From assembly GCF_003202205.1 (NCBI RefSeq), contig NZ_PDOG01000002.1, forward strand, positions 669,259 through 733,258: a stretch of DNA of 64,000 nt, given 5' to 3'. The notes below the pieces were generated by a model. That model was given only the letters and a program-made list of their open reading frames with translations. It did no database searches and had not been told where the DNA came from. Positions 15,264 to 24,796 of the stretch are shown here, in pieces. A program made the translations under genes and the position numbers. Position 1 is the first letter of the stretch; every line of letters begins with the position of its first letter. The stretch comes from Halomonas sp. LBP4 (GTDB lineage: Bacteria > Pseudomonadota > Gammaproteobacteria > Pseudomonadales > Halomonadaceae).

Positions 15264-15971
15264 TCAGCGCATGGTCAGTCGGCTTTCGTCAGTCTCGCAA
15301 CTGAAGAAGGCGGAGCTCGCCAGCCACTCCGGGTCGGGGTAGTAGGCGAACAGGTAGTGATCCTCCTTGAGGCTGTCGATCAGCGGGTAGGTCACGTCCT
15401 GGCGCACCGCCGGGCAGCCGTGGCTACGCCCCAGCCGGCCCGTCTGCTGGATGAAGGCCTCGCTGACGTAGTCGGCACCGTGAATCACGATGGCGCGCTG
15501 GTAGGCCAGGTCATTGATGCCCGGTTCCAAGCCTTCCAGCCGCAACGAGTAGCCGTTGCGACCGTAGTAGCTGTTCATGGTGCGGAACAGTCCCAGGCTC
15601 GACTGGTGGCTCTCCGGGGTGTTGGAGAACAGCGTGGCCTCGGCATCGCCGGAGCCCTGGCCATGGGCGACCCGTTCCTCGAACATCAGTTCGCCCCGGT
15701 CGAGGTCGAATACCCAGAGACGCGGCTCGGTGGAGGGCAGGGAGTAGTCGATCACCGCCAGGCGACCGGCGTCCGGGGCGGCGCAGTCCAGGGCGCTGGC
15801 GGCCAGTTGCAATACTCGGGGGTCGGCCTTGGGTGCCAGCCGGGCCAGGGTGTGCTCCAGGGGCGGGGCACGGAACTGGTCGGGGTGCAGCGCCTGGGCG
15901 AGGAAGTCGGCGGCGGCGGGCAGGCTGACCAGCAGCGAGCCGGTCATCAGGGGAAGCAGGAGTCGCGTCAT
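15264..15971 (-). CDS. Murein L,D-transpeptidase catalytic-domain family protein
   Basis: A 235-residue exported protein from ATG 15971 with signal sequence MTRLLLPLMTGSLLVSLPAAA. It belongs to the YkuD-like group with an HG motif (AIVIHGADYVSEAF) and the catalytic SHGCPAVR near residue 200. Such enzymes form or alter 3-3 crosslinks or lipoprotein links in peptidoglycan; this subgroup lacks LysM or peptidoglycan-binding modules. It is divergent from a YcbB-type L,D-transpeptidase gene, so the two share a 130-bp promoter region and probably a cell-wall role. Confidence 0.88.
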   Translation of the reverse strand: MTRLLLPLMTGSLLVSLPAAADFLAQALHPDQFRAPPLEHTLARLAPKADPRVLQLAASALDCAAPDAGRLAVIDYSLPSTEPRLWVFDLDRGELMFEERVAHGQGSGDAEATLFSNTPESHQSSLGLFRTMNSYYGRNGYSLRLEGLEPGINDLAYQRAIVIHGADYVSEAFIQQTGRLGRSHGCPAVRQDVTYPLIDSLKEDHYLFAYYPDPEWLASSAFFSCETDESRLTMR

Positions 15972-16100
15972 GGGATACCCGTGGCGGTCGTTCTGGCACA
16001 AGGAAGGGGGGCTGCTTCCCTGAGCCCCCCGGTCTGGCACTATTATGATCATGAGGATCGGGATGACCAGGCGCCTCCATCAACGCAGGAGGTAGGGACG

Positions 16101-17729
16101 ATGAACGCTCGTACATGCAGGACCTTCCTCGTTTCCGTGCTGCTGACGCTGCTCATGCTGGCGGGCCCGGCCGTGGGGCAGGGGGAGGAAGCGGCGACGT
16201 CACCGCTCGCCGCTGCCATTACCGCGCGGCTGGCCGAAGCGGGCGATGAGCTGCAGGCCTTCTATGCGGTGCGCGGACAGCGCCCGGCCTGGGAGGACTC
16301 CCGGACGGTGGCCGCCTTCGCCGCAGCGTTGCATACCCTGGGCGGCGATGGACTGACACCCGGGGATTACCGGCCGGATGCCCTGGTGGCGGGGTATCGC
16401 CAGGCCCATGGGGAGGCGGGCGGTCTGGAGCGGCAGGCGCGCTTCGACCTGCATGCCAGCCGGGTACTGCTGACCGCCCTGCGGCATCTGCAGCGCGGCA
16501 AGCTGGATCCTCGTGACATCGATCCCGACTGGGAAATCCCGATCGTCGCCCCGGCGCTGGACCTGGCAGCGCTCTCCCGGGCGGTGGATGCCCAGCGCTT
16601 CGAGCAGGCCTTCGCCGAGGTGCGCCCCGCCTATGCGCCCTATGAGCGGTTACGAACCGGCCTGGCCCGCTATCGCAACATCGAGCGGCTCGGTGGCTGG
16701 CCGAGGTTGCCGGCCCGGGATCGGGCGCTGCGCCCGGGTGACCTCGACGACGACGTGGTGATGCTGCGCGAGCGTCTGGCGGTGATCGGCGAACTGGAGG
16801 TGATGGCCGCGGACACGGCCGCTTTCCCCGGTGCCGAGCGGGCTGCCCCGGACCCGCGCCGCTATGACGAGGGGCTGGCAGCGGCGGTGCGGCGCTTCCA
16901 GCGGCGCCACCTGCTGGAGGCGGACGGCATCGTCGGGGCGCGGACCCGGGCGGCCCTCAACGTGCCGGTGGACGAGCGCATCGACCAGATTCGCCTCAAT
17001 CTCGAGCGGGCCCGCTGGTTGCTGCACGGCTTGCCCGACGCCTTCGTGCTGGTGGACATCGCCGGCTACCAGATCAGCTACTTCCGCCCCGACGGCGAGA
17101 TCTGGCGCTCGCGCATCGTGGTGGGACGGCCCTACCGGCGCACTCCCTCGCTGCGCTCCGAGATCACCCACCTGACCGTCAACCCGACCTGGACGATTCC
17201 GCCCACCATCCTGCGCGAGGACGTGCTGCCGGCGATACGCCAGGACCTCGGCTACCTGTGGCGGGAAAGGATCCAGGTGCTGAGCCCCTCGGGTGAGCCC
17301 CTCGACCCCTGGGAGGTCGACTGGGAGCGGCCCGGCAATATCATGCTGCGCCAGGCGGCAGGGCCGCAGAATGCCCTGGGGCGGGTGGCGATCCGCTTCC
17401 CCAACGACCACCTGGTCTATCTCCACGACACCCCCGCCCAGGGGCTGTTCGCCCGCGAGCAGCGCGCCTTCAGCTCCGGCTGCATCCGGGTGCAGGGGGT
17501 GCTGGAGTTCGCCCAGCTGCTGTTCGACGACACCGACAGCGGCCGTGACATCGAGGCGCTGATCGACGCCGGCCAGACCCGCAACGTGCCACTGGCGGAG
17601 CCTGTCCCGCTGATCCTGCACTACTGGACGGTGCATGCCAACGAGGACGGCGAGCTGGCCTTCCGCCCCGATATCTACCAGCGCGACGAGGCCCTGCTGC
17701 AGGCGCTGGATCGGCCGCTGGTGCTATAG
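16101..17729 (+). CDS. L,D-transpeptidase, YcbB/LdtD type
   Basis: A 542-residue exported protein with signal peptide ending AVGQG. A peptidoglycan-binding repeat lies near residues 260-295 (RRFQRRHLLEADGIVGARTRAAL) and a YkuD domain near 320-480 with VNPTWTIPPTI and the catalytic SSGCIRVQG (Cys near residue 464). This is the YcbB domain order, including the scaffold before the binding domain. The enzyme makes 3-3 crosslinks in the periplasm. Start ATG 16101 follows AGGAGGTAGGG. Its stop is three bases from that of the convergent ABC-exporter gene. Confidence 0.93.
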   Translation: MNARTCRTFLVSVLLTLLMLAGPAVGQGEEAATSPLAAAITARLAEAGDELQAFYAVRGQRPAWEDSRTVAAFAAALHTLGGDGLTPGDYRPDALVAGYRQAHGEAGGLERQARFDLHASRVLLTALRHLQRGKLDPRDIDPDWEIPIVAPALDLAALSRAVDAQRFEQAFAEVRPAYAPYERLRTGLARYRNIERLGGWPRLPARDRALRPGDLDDDVVMLRERLAVIGELEVMAADTAAFPGAERAAPDPRRYDEGLAAAVRRFQRRHLLEADGIVGARTRAALNVPVDERIDQIRLNLERARWLLHGLPDAFVLVDIAGYQISYFRPDGEIWRSRIVVGRPYRRTPSLRSEITHLTVNPTWTIPPTILREDVLPAIRQDLGYLWRERIQVLSPSGEPLDPWEVDWERPGNIMLRQAAGPQNALGRVAIRFPNDHLVYLHDTPAQGLFAREQRAFSSGCIRVQGVLEFAQLLFDDTDSGRDIEALIDAGQTRNVPLAEPVPLILHYWTVHANEDGELAFRPDIYQRDEALLQALDRPLVL

Positions 17730-17732
17730 GCG

Positions 17733-19592
17733 TCACCGATAGCCCTTGGCCTGCAGCCGGAACAGCCGTGCATAGCGACCATCGGCCGCCATCAGGCTGT
17801 CGTGGTCGCCCTGCTCGAGGATCCTGCCGCCCTCGACCACCAGGATCTGGTCGGCGGCGCGCACAGTGGAGAAGCGATGGGAGATCAGGATGGTCATCTT
17901 GTCGTGCCGGTGTTCGCGGAAGTCGGTGAACACCGCGGCCTCGGCGGCGGCGTCCATGGCCGCGGTGGGCTCGTCGAGTACCAGGATGTCGGCGCTCTCG
18001 CGCATGTAGGCCCGCGACAGGGCGATCTTCTGCCACTGGCCACCGGAGAGCTCCTGGCCGCCCTTGAACCAGCGCCCGAGCTGGGTGTGGTAGCCCCCGG
18101 GCATGTCGGCAATGAAGTCGTCGGCCAGGCCGCGCCGGGCAGCCTCCTGCCAGCGCGCCTCGTCGGCGAAGGCGGTCACGTCGCCGGCGCCGAGGTTCTC
18201 ACCGACCTTGAGCTGGTAGCGGACGAAGTCCTGGAAGATCACCCCGGTGCGCCGGCGCAGTGCCTGCACGTCCCAGTCGCGCAGGTCGCTGCCGTCGAGC
18301 AGGATGCGCCCCTCGCTCGGCGCGTAGAGCCGGGTGAGCAGCTTGATCAGGGTGGTCTTGCCGGAGCCGTTGGCGCCGACCAGGGCCAGGCTGTCGCCGG
18401 GCCTGAGGTGCAGCGAGATGCCCGACAGCGCCGGTGTCTCGGCGCCGGGGTAGGTGAAGCTCACGTTCTCGAAGCGGATGCCGTCTCCGGGTCGGGCGCC
18501 GGCGGTGCGGGTGCCGGTCTCGGCGTCCACCGGTTGCTCCAGGTACTCGTAGAGATTGGAGAGATAGAGGTTGTCCTCGTACATGCCGCTGATCGAGGTG
18601 AGGCTCGCCGAGAGCGCTGCCTGGCCCTGCTTGAAGACCATCAGGTACATGGTCATCTCGCCGAGTGTCAGCTGGCCGGTCACGGTCTCCACCACCACCC
18701 AGGCGTAGGCGCCGTAGAAGGCCAGGGTACCCAGCAGGCCGAGCAGGAAGCCCCAGGTCTCGCGGCGCAGCGTCAGGCGGCGATCCTCGCCGTAGAGGGT
18801 GTCGAAGATCCTGCGGTAACGGTCGAGCAGCAGCGGCTCGAGGCCGAACAGCTTGACCTCCTTGATGCTGTCTTCCCGGGCCAGCACCGTCTCCAGGTAC
18901 ATCTGCATGCGGGTCTGGGGCGAGCGCCAGCGGAACAGCCGGAAGGCATCGCCGGAGAACTTGGCCTCGGAGACGAACACCGGCAGGGCCCCGATCACCA
19001 GGATCAGGATCGCCCAGGGCGAGAACTGCACCAGCAGCACGCCGAAGCTGACCAGGGAGATGGCGTTCTGCGCGAGCGAGAAGGTCTTGTTGACCAGCCC
19101 CAGCGGACGGATCGAGGCCTCGCGGCGGGCCCGGGTCAGCTTGTCGTAGAACTCCGAGTCCTCGAACTGGGCGAGCGTGAGGGTGCCGGCCTTCTCCAGG
19201 ATCATCACGTTGACCTTCTGGCCGAGCAGGGCTCGCAGCAGCGACTGCTGGGCCGAGAGCCCGCGCTGGGCCAGGGCGATGGCGGCAATCACCCCTGCCT
19301 CGGCCAGCACGTAGCGCAGCACTGGCCACCACGCGACGCTGCCCGTCTCACCATGCTGGGCCATGGCGGCCACCACGGCATCGACGATCAGCTGGCCGAG
19401 CCAGGCCGCCACCGCCGGCAGCACCCCGGCGACCAGGGTGCAGAGCGCGAGCCCCAGGGTCAGTGAGCGGGAGGTCTGCCATACCAGCGCGAGCGCCCGG
19501 TGGCTGTAGCGGAAGACACCGAAGAAGGCGCTCAGGCGGTTGCCATTGGTGGGTGGGGCGGGGACGGCGCGGCGCATATGGGGCGAGGACAA
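17733..19592 (-). CDS. ABC exporter, fused permease and ATPase
   Basis: A 619-residue half-transporter: six membrane helices (about residues 30-330) followed by an ATPase with Walker A ALVGANGSGKTTLIKLL, signature LSGGQWQKIALSRAYM and Walker B ILVLDEPTAAMD. It probably works as a homodimer. It resembles bacterial MsbA-like and peptide exporters; no substrate marker or peptidase domain is present. The annotated start is TTG 19592 with GGAG eight bases upstream; ATG 19577 is an alternative five codons on. No biosynthetic partner is adjacent. Confidence 0.9.
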   Translation of the reverse strand: MSSPHMRRAVPAPPTNGNRLSAFFGVFRYSHRALALVWQTSRSLTLGLALCTLVAGVLPAVAAWLGQLIVDAVVAAMAQHGETGSVAWWPVLRYVLAEAGVIAAIALAQRGLSAQQSLLRALLGQKVNVMILEKAGTLTLAQFEDSEFYDKLTRARREASIRPLGLVNKTFSLAQNAISLVSFGVLLVQFSPWAILILVIGALPVFVSEAKFSGDAFRLFRWRSPQTRMQMYLETVLAREDSIKEVKLFGLEPLLLDRYRRIFDTLYGEDRRLTLRRETWGFLLGLLGTLAFYGAYAWVVVETVTGQLTLGEMTMYLMVFKQGQAALSASLTSISGMYEDNLYLSNLYEYLEQPVDAETGTRTAGARPGDGIRFENVSFTYPGAETPALSGISLHLRPGDSLALVGANGSGKTTLIKLLTRLYAPSEGRILLDGSDLRDWDVQALRRRTGVIFQDFVRYQLKVGENLGAGDVTAFADEARWQEAARRGLADDFIADMPGGYHTQLGRWFKGGQELSGGQWQKIALSRAYMRESADILVLDEPTAAMDAAAEAAVFTDFREHRHDKMTILISHRFSTVRAADQILVVEGGRILEQGDHDSLMAADGRYARLFRLQAKGYR

Positions 19593-19715
19593 GCGGGGAC
19601 TCCGGTCCGTGCAACCCGTTCAGTCTACCTGGCCGGCGAGGGGATGTGTCATCCCCCGGAAGGCCAGCACCCCGCTCGTGGGCGGGGCGCTGGGTGGGGC
19701 TCGGATGGCGAGAGC

Positions 19716-21443
19716 TCAGCCCTCGTCGTCGTCGTCGCTCGCTTCGGGCTGTTGCGCGCGGGCGACCACGGTGCCGGTCTCGCCGCTCTGCAGGGCGGCC
19801 AGCAGGGGCTCGGCATCGCGCTGGAAGGCCAGCAGGGCATCGCCGGACAGGCTCTGGTTCTCCGGCAGGTCGACCTTCATGGCATCGACCTGGTTGTTGT
19901 TGACGATCACTTCGTAGTGCAGGTGCGGCCCGGTACTGCGGCCGGTGTTGCCGGAGAGCGCGATGCGCTCGCCCATGGACACGCGGTCGCCGCGGCTGAC
20001 CAAGGGGCGTGACAGGTGCAGGTAGCGGGTGCGGTAGCCGTTGTCGTGGCGTACCACCACGTAGCGGCCGGCCAGCGGGTGGTTGCCCACCTTCTCCACC
20101 TGGCCGTCTGCCGGCGCCTGGACCGGGGTGCCGATGGGCATGGCGAAGTCGGTGCCGCGGTGCGGGCTGATGCGTCCGGTGACCGGGTGCTTGCGCCGCG
20201 GATTGAAGTTGGAGCTGAGGCGGTAACTGCCCTCGAAGGGGTAGCGGTTGAAGGCCGGGTCGAGGCTCTCGCCTTCCGGGGTGTAGAAATTGCTGTCGGC
20301 GCTGTTGCGCACCACGGTCAGGTCCATGCGGGCCCCATCGTACTGCACCGCCAGCACCCGGGAGTCGAGGCTCTGGCCGTCGACGATATCGGACTCGACC
20401 AGCACCTGAAAACGATCGCCGCGACGGGTGTCGCGGCGAAAGTCCAGTTTCTTCTCCAGCAGGCGGGAGAGCTGGCTGACCTCCGAGCTGGAGAGGCCGG
20501 TCGCCTGGGCCGATCGGGCGAAGCTGCCGCTGACGGTGCCGGCGAACAGGCGCTGGGTGGCTTCCCCGGCGCGTTCGATGGTGGCGACCTCGAAACCATC
20601 TTCCTCCCGCTCGATGAAGAAGCCATTGCGGGCATTGCGCATCACCCGCAGGGTCAGCAACTTGCCTTCCTCGTCGAGCTGATACTCGAAGCTGTTGCCG
20701 GCCCGCCAGCGGGTCAGCACGTTCTGGTCGGGTAGCGCCTCGAGCAGGCCCAGCACTTCGCTGTAGCCCAGCCCCAGGTGGTCCTGGGCCATGACCGCAA
20801 AGGTGTCGCCCTGCTGTACCGTATAGGTCTCCCATTCGGGCACGTAGGGCTCGCTGGCGGCGATCTCTTCCTCGAGGAAAACCGGGCCATCGCCGAACAG
20901 GATCAGTTCCTCTTCGGAGACCTCTTCATAGGAGGTGGCATCGGCGACCAGGGTCTCGTCATGATCGAGCATGCCGCTGGAGAGGGTGCCGATCACGACC
21001 GCCATGTGCAGCGCACCATCATCGAGCATCGGGCCGGCGGCCGGGGCGTTATCGGCCGGCTCCGGGGCCTCGTGTTCGACGCTGGCCAGCGCCAGTGGCA
21101 CCCCCTGATTCTCGGTGCTCTCGGCGGCGGTGACGAAATCGACCTCGACGACTTCGGAGGCGGTGAGACGCGATAGCGGGACATGCTCGCGGGTGGCATC
21201 GAGGGCCAGCGATGCCATCTCGATGGCGTCGGCCACTGGGCTGCGGTCGAAGCTCAGCGAGGGAAGGCCGGGTTGAGTGTCGGGGTCGAGGGGGACGAGA
21301 ACGGTGTCGAGCGGCTGGTTTTCACGCTGGACATCCTGGAAGGAGGTGACGATTTTCTGTGCGCCCAGCACTGTGACCATGGTGGCAACGGGTAACAGTA
21401 ACAGCTTGTGCGTGCGGGGCAGCGAATGGAGGATTCGCAACAT
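19716..21443 (-). CDS. mepM: Murein DD-endopeptidase, MepM type (M23)
   Basis: A 575-residue protein with an N-terminal membrane anchor (THKLLLLPVATMVTVLG), a long acidic linker, a LysM-like/OapA segment (WETYTVQQGDTFAVMAQ, about residue 225) and a C-terminal M23 zinc peptidase with HRGTDFAMPIGTP and HLHYEV, supplying the metal ligands. MepM cuts 3-4 crosslinks to allow wall growth. Family proteins are about 440 residues, so the acidic insertion here is longer. Start ATG 21443 is chosen because it puts the anchor near the N-terminus. A LexA-like box lies about 80 bp upstream. Confidence 0.92.
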   Translation of the reverse strand: MLRILHSLPRTHKLLLLPVATMVTVLGAQKIVTSFQDVQRENQPLDTVLVPLDPDTQPGLPSLSFDRSPVADAIEMASLALDATREHVPLSRLTASEVVEVDFVTAAESTENQGVPLALASVEHEAPEPADNAPAAGPMLDDGALHMAVVIGTLSSGMLDHDETLVADATSYEEVSEEELILFGDGPVFLEEEIAASEPYVPEWETYTVQQGDTFAVMAQDHLGLGYSEVLGLLEALPDQNVLTRWRAGNSFEYQLDEEGKLLTLRVMRNARNGFFIEREEDGFEVATIERAGEATQRLFAGTVSGSFARSAQATGLSSSEVSQLSRLLEKKLDFRRDTRRGDRFQVLVESDIVDGQSLDSRVLAVQYDGARMDLTVVRNSADSNFYTPEGESLDPAFNRYPFEGSYRLSSNFNPRRKHPVTGRISPHRGTDFAMPIGTPVQAPADGQVEKVGNHPLAGRYVVVRHDNGYRTRYLHLSRPLVSRGDRVSMGERIALSGNTGRSTGPHLHYEVIVNNNQVDAMKVDLPENQSLSGDALLAFQRDAEPLLAALQSGETGTVVARAQQPEASDDDDEG

Positions 21444-21520
21444 GGGTAGAGGCCAATGAATAATGAATAGAATAAAAATAGGCATCAGAACCATAACCCA
21501 TGATGTATGGCGTGCCTAGT

Positions 21521-21536
21521 CTGTATGTGCATACAG
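21521..21536. promoter_or_regulatory. LexA-like SOS box upstream of mepM
   Basis: CTGTATGTGCATACAG is a perfect palindrome fitting CTGT-N8-ACAG, flanked by TA on the right as in strong SOS boxes. It sits about 78 bp before the mepM start codon, where a repressor could cover a promoter. LexA control of mepM is not established, so this is a sequence match only. Confidence 0.5.
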
Positions 21537-21542
21537 TAGAGG

Positions 21543-21569
21543 GCCGATCCACGGTTGGGAGGGATCGGC
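21543..21569 (-). terminator. Hairpin downstream of the pirin gene
   Basis: GCCGATCC and GGATCGGC pair perfectly around an 11-base loop. It lies between the pirin stop (21654) and the mepM start. A T run is absent on the minus-strand side, so efficiency is uncertain. Confidence 0.45.
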
Positions 21570-21653
21570 TTGTGCAATGCGAACGCTGTTTACTAATTCT
21601 TCATTGGAGCCGATGACGCGGGGAAAATCAACCCCTACCTCGATCGGATTGCC

Positions 21654-22505
21654 TCAGGGGCCGGTCAGGGTGCCATCGCGATAGTCGCGCAGGGCCTGTT
21701 CCAGCTCGGCGTGCTCGTTCATCACGAAAGGCCCGTAATGGGCGATCGGTTCCCGGTGTGGATGGCCGGCCAGCAACAGGGCCTGGCCGCCTTCGGTGCT
21801 GCCCAGCGACAGCCGGTCGCCGCCGCCCAGCCGGGCCAGCTGGCCGCGGGGCACGACGGTCTCGCCGACGTTCAGGCTGCCGTCGAAGACGTAGACCAGC
21901 AGGGTAGGGGCATCCGCCTCGAGCGTCAGGTCGCCGCCCGATTCCAGGCGCACATGGGCCACGGCCCCGTCGCCGGCCAGGGCATCGAGTGGGCCTTCGA
22001 CCCGCTCGCCGCCGGTGCTCTGCCAGCGCCCGCCGAGGGCGATCAGCTCGGCACCCTGGCCGGCGAGGCGGGGCATCTCGGCCGAGCGCACGTCCCGGTA
22101 GGTGGCCGGGCTCAGCTTGTCCCGGGCCGGCAGGTTCAGCCACAACTGGAAAGCGTGCAGGCCCTGGCTGTCGGTGAGAGGCATCTCCGAGTGGATGATG
22201 CCACGTCCGGTGTGCATCCACTGGGCATCGCCGGCGCGAATGGTGCTCGAGTGACCCAGGTGATCCTCGTGGGTCAGTCCGCCGTGGATCACGTAGGTCA
22301 GGGTCTGGATGCCGCGATGGGGATGGGGCGGGAAGCCACCGATGTAGTCGTCGGGGCGATCCGAGCCCAGTTCGTCGAGCATCAGGTAGGGGTCCAGCCC
22401 GCCGCCGAAGTCATGGATCCGCTGGATCCTGACCCCGTCGCCGTCCTGGCTGGGGTGGCTGCGCTGCTGCTGCTCGACCCGACGCAGTGTACTGGTGGAA
22501 GCCAT
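21654..22505 (-). CDS. Pirin family protein
   Basis: A 283-residue bicupin. The N-terminal cupin holds the metal site: HPHRGIQTLTYVIHGG, HEDHLGHSS and GRGIIHSEMP. A second cupin with YVFDGSLNVGE and HPHREPIAHYGPFVM follows. Some bacterial pirins are quercetin dioxygenases; others act as regulators, so the substrate is open. Start ATG 22505 with GGAG upstream. Transcribed divergently from a LysR regulator, which probably controls it in response to an aromatic or redox signal. Confidence 0.92.
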   Translation of the reverse strand: MASTSTLRRVEQQQRSHPSQDGDGVRIQRIHDFGGGLDPYLMLDELGSDRPDDYIGGFPPHPHRGIQTLTYVIHGGLTHEDHLGHSSTIRAGDAQWMHTGRGIIHSEMPLTDSQGLHAFQLWLNLPARDKLSPATYRDVRSAEMPRLAGQGAELIALGGRWQSTGGERVEGPLDALAGDGAVAHVRLESGGDLTLEADAPTLLVYVFDGSLNVGETVVPRGQLARLGGGDRLSLGSTEGGQALLLAGHPHREPIAHYGPFVMNEHAELEQALRDYRDGTLTGP

Positions 22506-22603
22506 GGGATATCTCCATTCTTGCAAGGTTTGACTGGCATTTTAGGTCGGATTTTTCGAAAATTAAGCGCAATGTTTCGCTTTGAGTTTTCGAGGAAATC
22601 GAA

Positions 22604-23518
22604 ATGTCACGAGTCACCCTGACCCAATGGCAGATGCTGGCCGCGGTGGTCGACCATGGCGGCTTCGCCCGGGCCGCCGAGGCCATCCACAAGAGTCCCT
22701 CGACCCTCAATCATGCGGTGCACAAGCTGGAGGAGCAGCTCGGCGTGCGGGTGCTCGAGCCGGTGGGACGGCAAGTGCGCCTGACCGAGGCGGGCGAGAT
22801 GCTGCTGCGCCGTGCGCGCCAGCTGATCGAGAGCGCCGCCTCGCTGGAAGACGTGGCGGTGCGCCTGGCGGAGGGGCTTGAGGCCGAGGTGGTGCTGGCC
22901 GTCGACCAGGTCTTCCCGCCCGATGCCCTGGCCCGTGCCCTGGAGACCTTCTCGCAGGAATTCCCCCATGTGCGGGTACAACTGCACGAGACGGTGCTCA
23001 ACGGGGGGATCGAGATGCTCTATGACGGCAGCGCCGACCTGGTGGTCTCGGGGATCGCCGCCCAGGGTTTCCTGGGCGAGCCGCTGGTCACGGTACGTTT
23101 CATCGCCGTGGCGCATCCGGACCACGCGCTGCACCGGCTGGCGCGCCCGCTCGACCTGCGCGACCTGGTCCAGTATCGGCAACTGGTGGTGCGTGACTCG
23201 GCGCTGCGGCAGTCGATGGATTCCGGCTGGCTGAAGGCCGAGCAGCGCTGGACCCTGAGCCATCTGCACTCCTCCATCGACATGCTCGAGCGCGGCCTGG
23301 GCTTCGCCTGGGTGCCGGAGACGCGCATCCTCGGCGCCCTGAACGAAGGCCGACTGAAGCCGTTGCCACTCACCGCCGGTGGTATCCGTGAGATACCCGT
23401 TCAGCTCATCCATCGCGACCGGGACAGGGCGGGACCGGCGACCCACGCCATGGCCAATGCCCTCCAGCAGGGGGTGGCGATCTGCTCGGAGGTCGAACCA
23501 TTCGATATGGTCGAATGA
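22604..23518 (+). CDS. LysR-family transcriptional regulator
   Basis: A 304-residue regulator with an N-terminal winged helix (LTQWQMLAAVVDHGGFARAAEAIHKSPSTLNHAVHKLEEQLG) presented here in part, and a substrate-binding domain from about residue 90. Divergent from the pirin gene with a 98-bp AT-rich gap holding both promoters; LysR proteins commonly control the divergent neighbour and themselves. The glutathionyl-hydroquinone reductase 83 bp downstream on the same strand could belong to the same regulon. Confidence 0.9.
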   Translation: MSRVTLTQWQMLAAVVDHGGFARAAEAIHKSPSTLNHAVHKLEEQLGVRVLEPVGRQVRLTEAGEMLLRRARQLIESAASLEDVAVRLAEGLEAEVVLAVDQVFPPDALARALETFSQEFPHVRVQLHETVLNGGIEMLYDGSADLVVSGIAAQGFLGEPLVTVRFIAVAHPDHALHRLARPLDLRDLVQYRQLVVRDSALRQSMDSGWLKAEQRWTLSHLHSSIDMLERGLGFAWVPETRILGALNEGRLKPLPLTAGGIREIPVQLIHRDRDRAGPATHAMANALQQGVAICSEVEPFDMVE

Positions 23519-23601
23519 ACTGTCGCAAAGGATGCGCTTGAGATTCGATGGAATCGCTTTAGGCTCTGGTGTAAATCCCTGTTGACTGACGAGAGGACAT
23601 C

Positions 23602-24603
23602 ATGGGCCTGTTGATCGACGGCGTCTGGCATGACCAGTGGTACGACACCCGCAAGCACGGCGGCGAGTTCGTGCGCGAATCCGCCCAGCTGCGCGACTGG
23701 ATCACCGCCGATGGCGGCCCGGGGCCGGATGGCCAGCCGGGGCTGCCCGCCGAGGCCGGGCGCTATCATCTCTATGTCTCCCTGGCCTGCCCCTGGGCCC
23801 ACCGCACCCTGATCCTGCGCCGCCTCAAGGGGCTGGACGACCTGGTCGGCGTCTCCCACGTCAGCCCGCTGATGCTCGACCAGGGCTGGACCTATGAAAC
23901 GAGCGAGGGCTCCAGTGGCGACCCGGTCAACGGCGTCGACTACCATCGCCAGCTCTACACCCTGACCGACCCACACTACACCGGGCGTGTCACGGTGCCG
24001 GCACTGTGGGACAGGCGCGAAGGCCGCATCGTCAACAACGAGTCCGCGGATCTGCTGCGGATCTTCAACGACGCCTTCGACGGCTTGACCGGCAATCGGC
24101 TCGATTTCTACCCGCAGGACCTGCGCCGGACCATCGATGCGGTCAACGCCGATGTCTACGACCACATCAACAACGGCGTCTACAAGTCGGGCTTCGCCAC
24201 CGAGCAGGCCGTCTACGAGAAGCATGTGGTGGCGCTGTTCGAGGCGCTGGACCGGATGGAGTCGCGACTGGCCGAGAGCCGTTACCTGGCCGGCGAGTGG
24301 CTGACCGAGGCCGACATCCGACTGTTCACCACCCTGATCCGCTTCGATGCGGTCTACCACGGTCACTTCAAGTGCAACCTGAGGCGCATCGAGGACTACC
24401 CGAACCTGTCGAACTACCTGCGCGAACTCTATCAGTGGCCGGGCATCAAGGAGACGGTGAACCTGGACCACATCAAGCGCCACTACTACTACAGCCACGA
24501 CGGCATCAACCCGACGCGCATCGTGCCCGTGGGGCCGCGGCTCGACCTCGATCGGCCCCACGACCGCGAGCGACTGCCGGGCCGGGGAATTTGGCAGGAG
24601 TAG
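23602..24603 (+). CDS. Glutathionyl-hydroquinone reductase (YqjG/ECM4 type)
   Basis: A 333-residue Xi-class glutathione transferase. It shows the active-site motif LACPWAHRTLILRR (Cys near residue 62), the NNESADLLRIFN glutathione-binding stretch and the C-terminal LFTTLIRFDAVYHGHFKCN motif typical of the class. The enzyme removes glutathione from quinone conjugates using GSH. Length is normal. A cytosolic detoxification role fits its place beside a pirin and LysR gene. Confidence 0.94.
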   Translation: MGLLIDGVWHDQWYDTRKHGGEFVRESAQLRDWITADGGPGPDGQPGLPAEAGRYHLYVSLACPWAHRTLILRRLKGLDDLVGVSHVSPLMLDQGWTYETSEGSSGDPVNGVDYHRQLYTLTDPHYTGRVTVPALWDRREGRIVNNESADLLRIFNDAFDGLTGNRLDFYPQDLRRTIDAVNADVYDHINNGVYKSGFATEQAVYEKHVVALFEALDRMESRLAESRYLAGEWLTEADIRLFTTLIRFDAVYHGHFKCNLRRIEDYPNLSNYLRELYQWPGIKETVNLDHIKRHYYYSHDGINPTRIVPVGPRLDLDRPHDRERLPGRGIWQE

Positions 24604-24629
24604 GGGCATGGCAATCTGGTATGCCCGTT

Positions 24630-24751
24630 GTGGGAGCTGGGCTTTGCCCGGCGAATGGAGGCCGAAGGACTCCTTGGCGGTATGCGCCGAGCATCAATGA
24701 CACCGCCAGGGCGCCTGCGGCGCCATTCGCCCGGGGAACCCGAGCTCCCAC
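24630..24751. repeat. REPIN-like imperfect palindrome
   Basis: Two inverted arms of about 29 bp (24630-24658, GTGGGAGCTGGGCTT..., and 24723-24751, ending GAGCTCCCAC) flank a 64-bp spacer. Each arm itself contains GC-rich inverted parts. The layout is that of a pair of REP sequences in opposite orientation. No other copy occurs in this window. Confidence 0.7.
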
Positions 24752-24796
24752 GGGGAAAGTTGATGCCACTTGGCGAAGAACCAGATTACCGCTGCC

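Noticed and set aside
15228..16100. N-terminal extension of the YcbB-type gene to 15228
   Set aside because: It would run antisense through the divergent L,D-transpeptidase gene and remove the signal peptide from the N-terminus.
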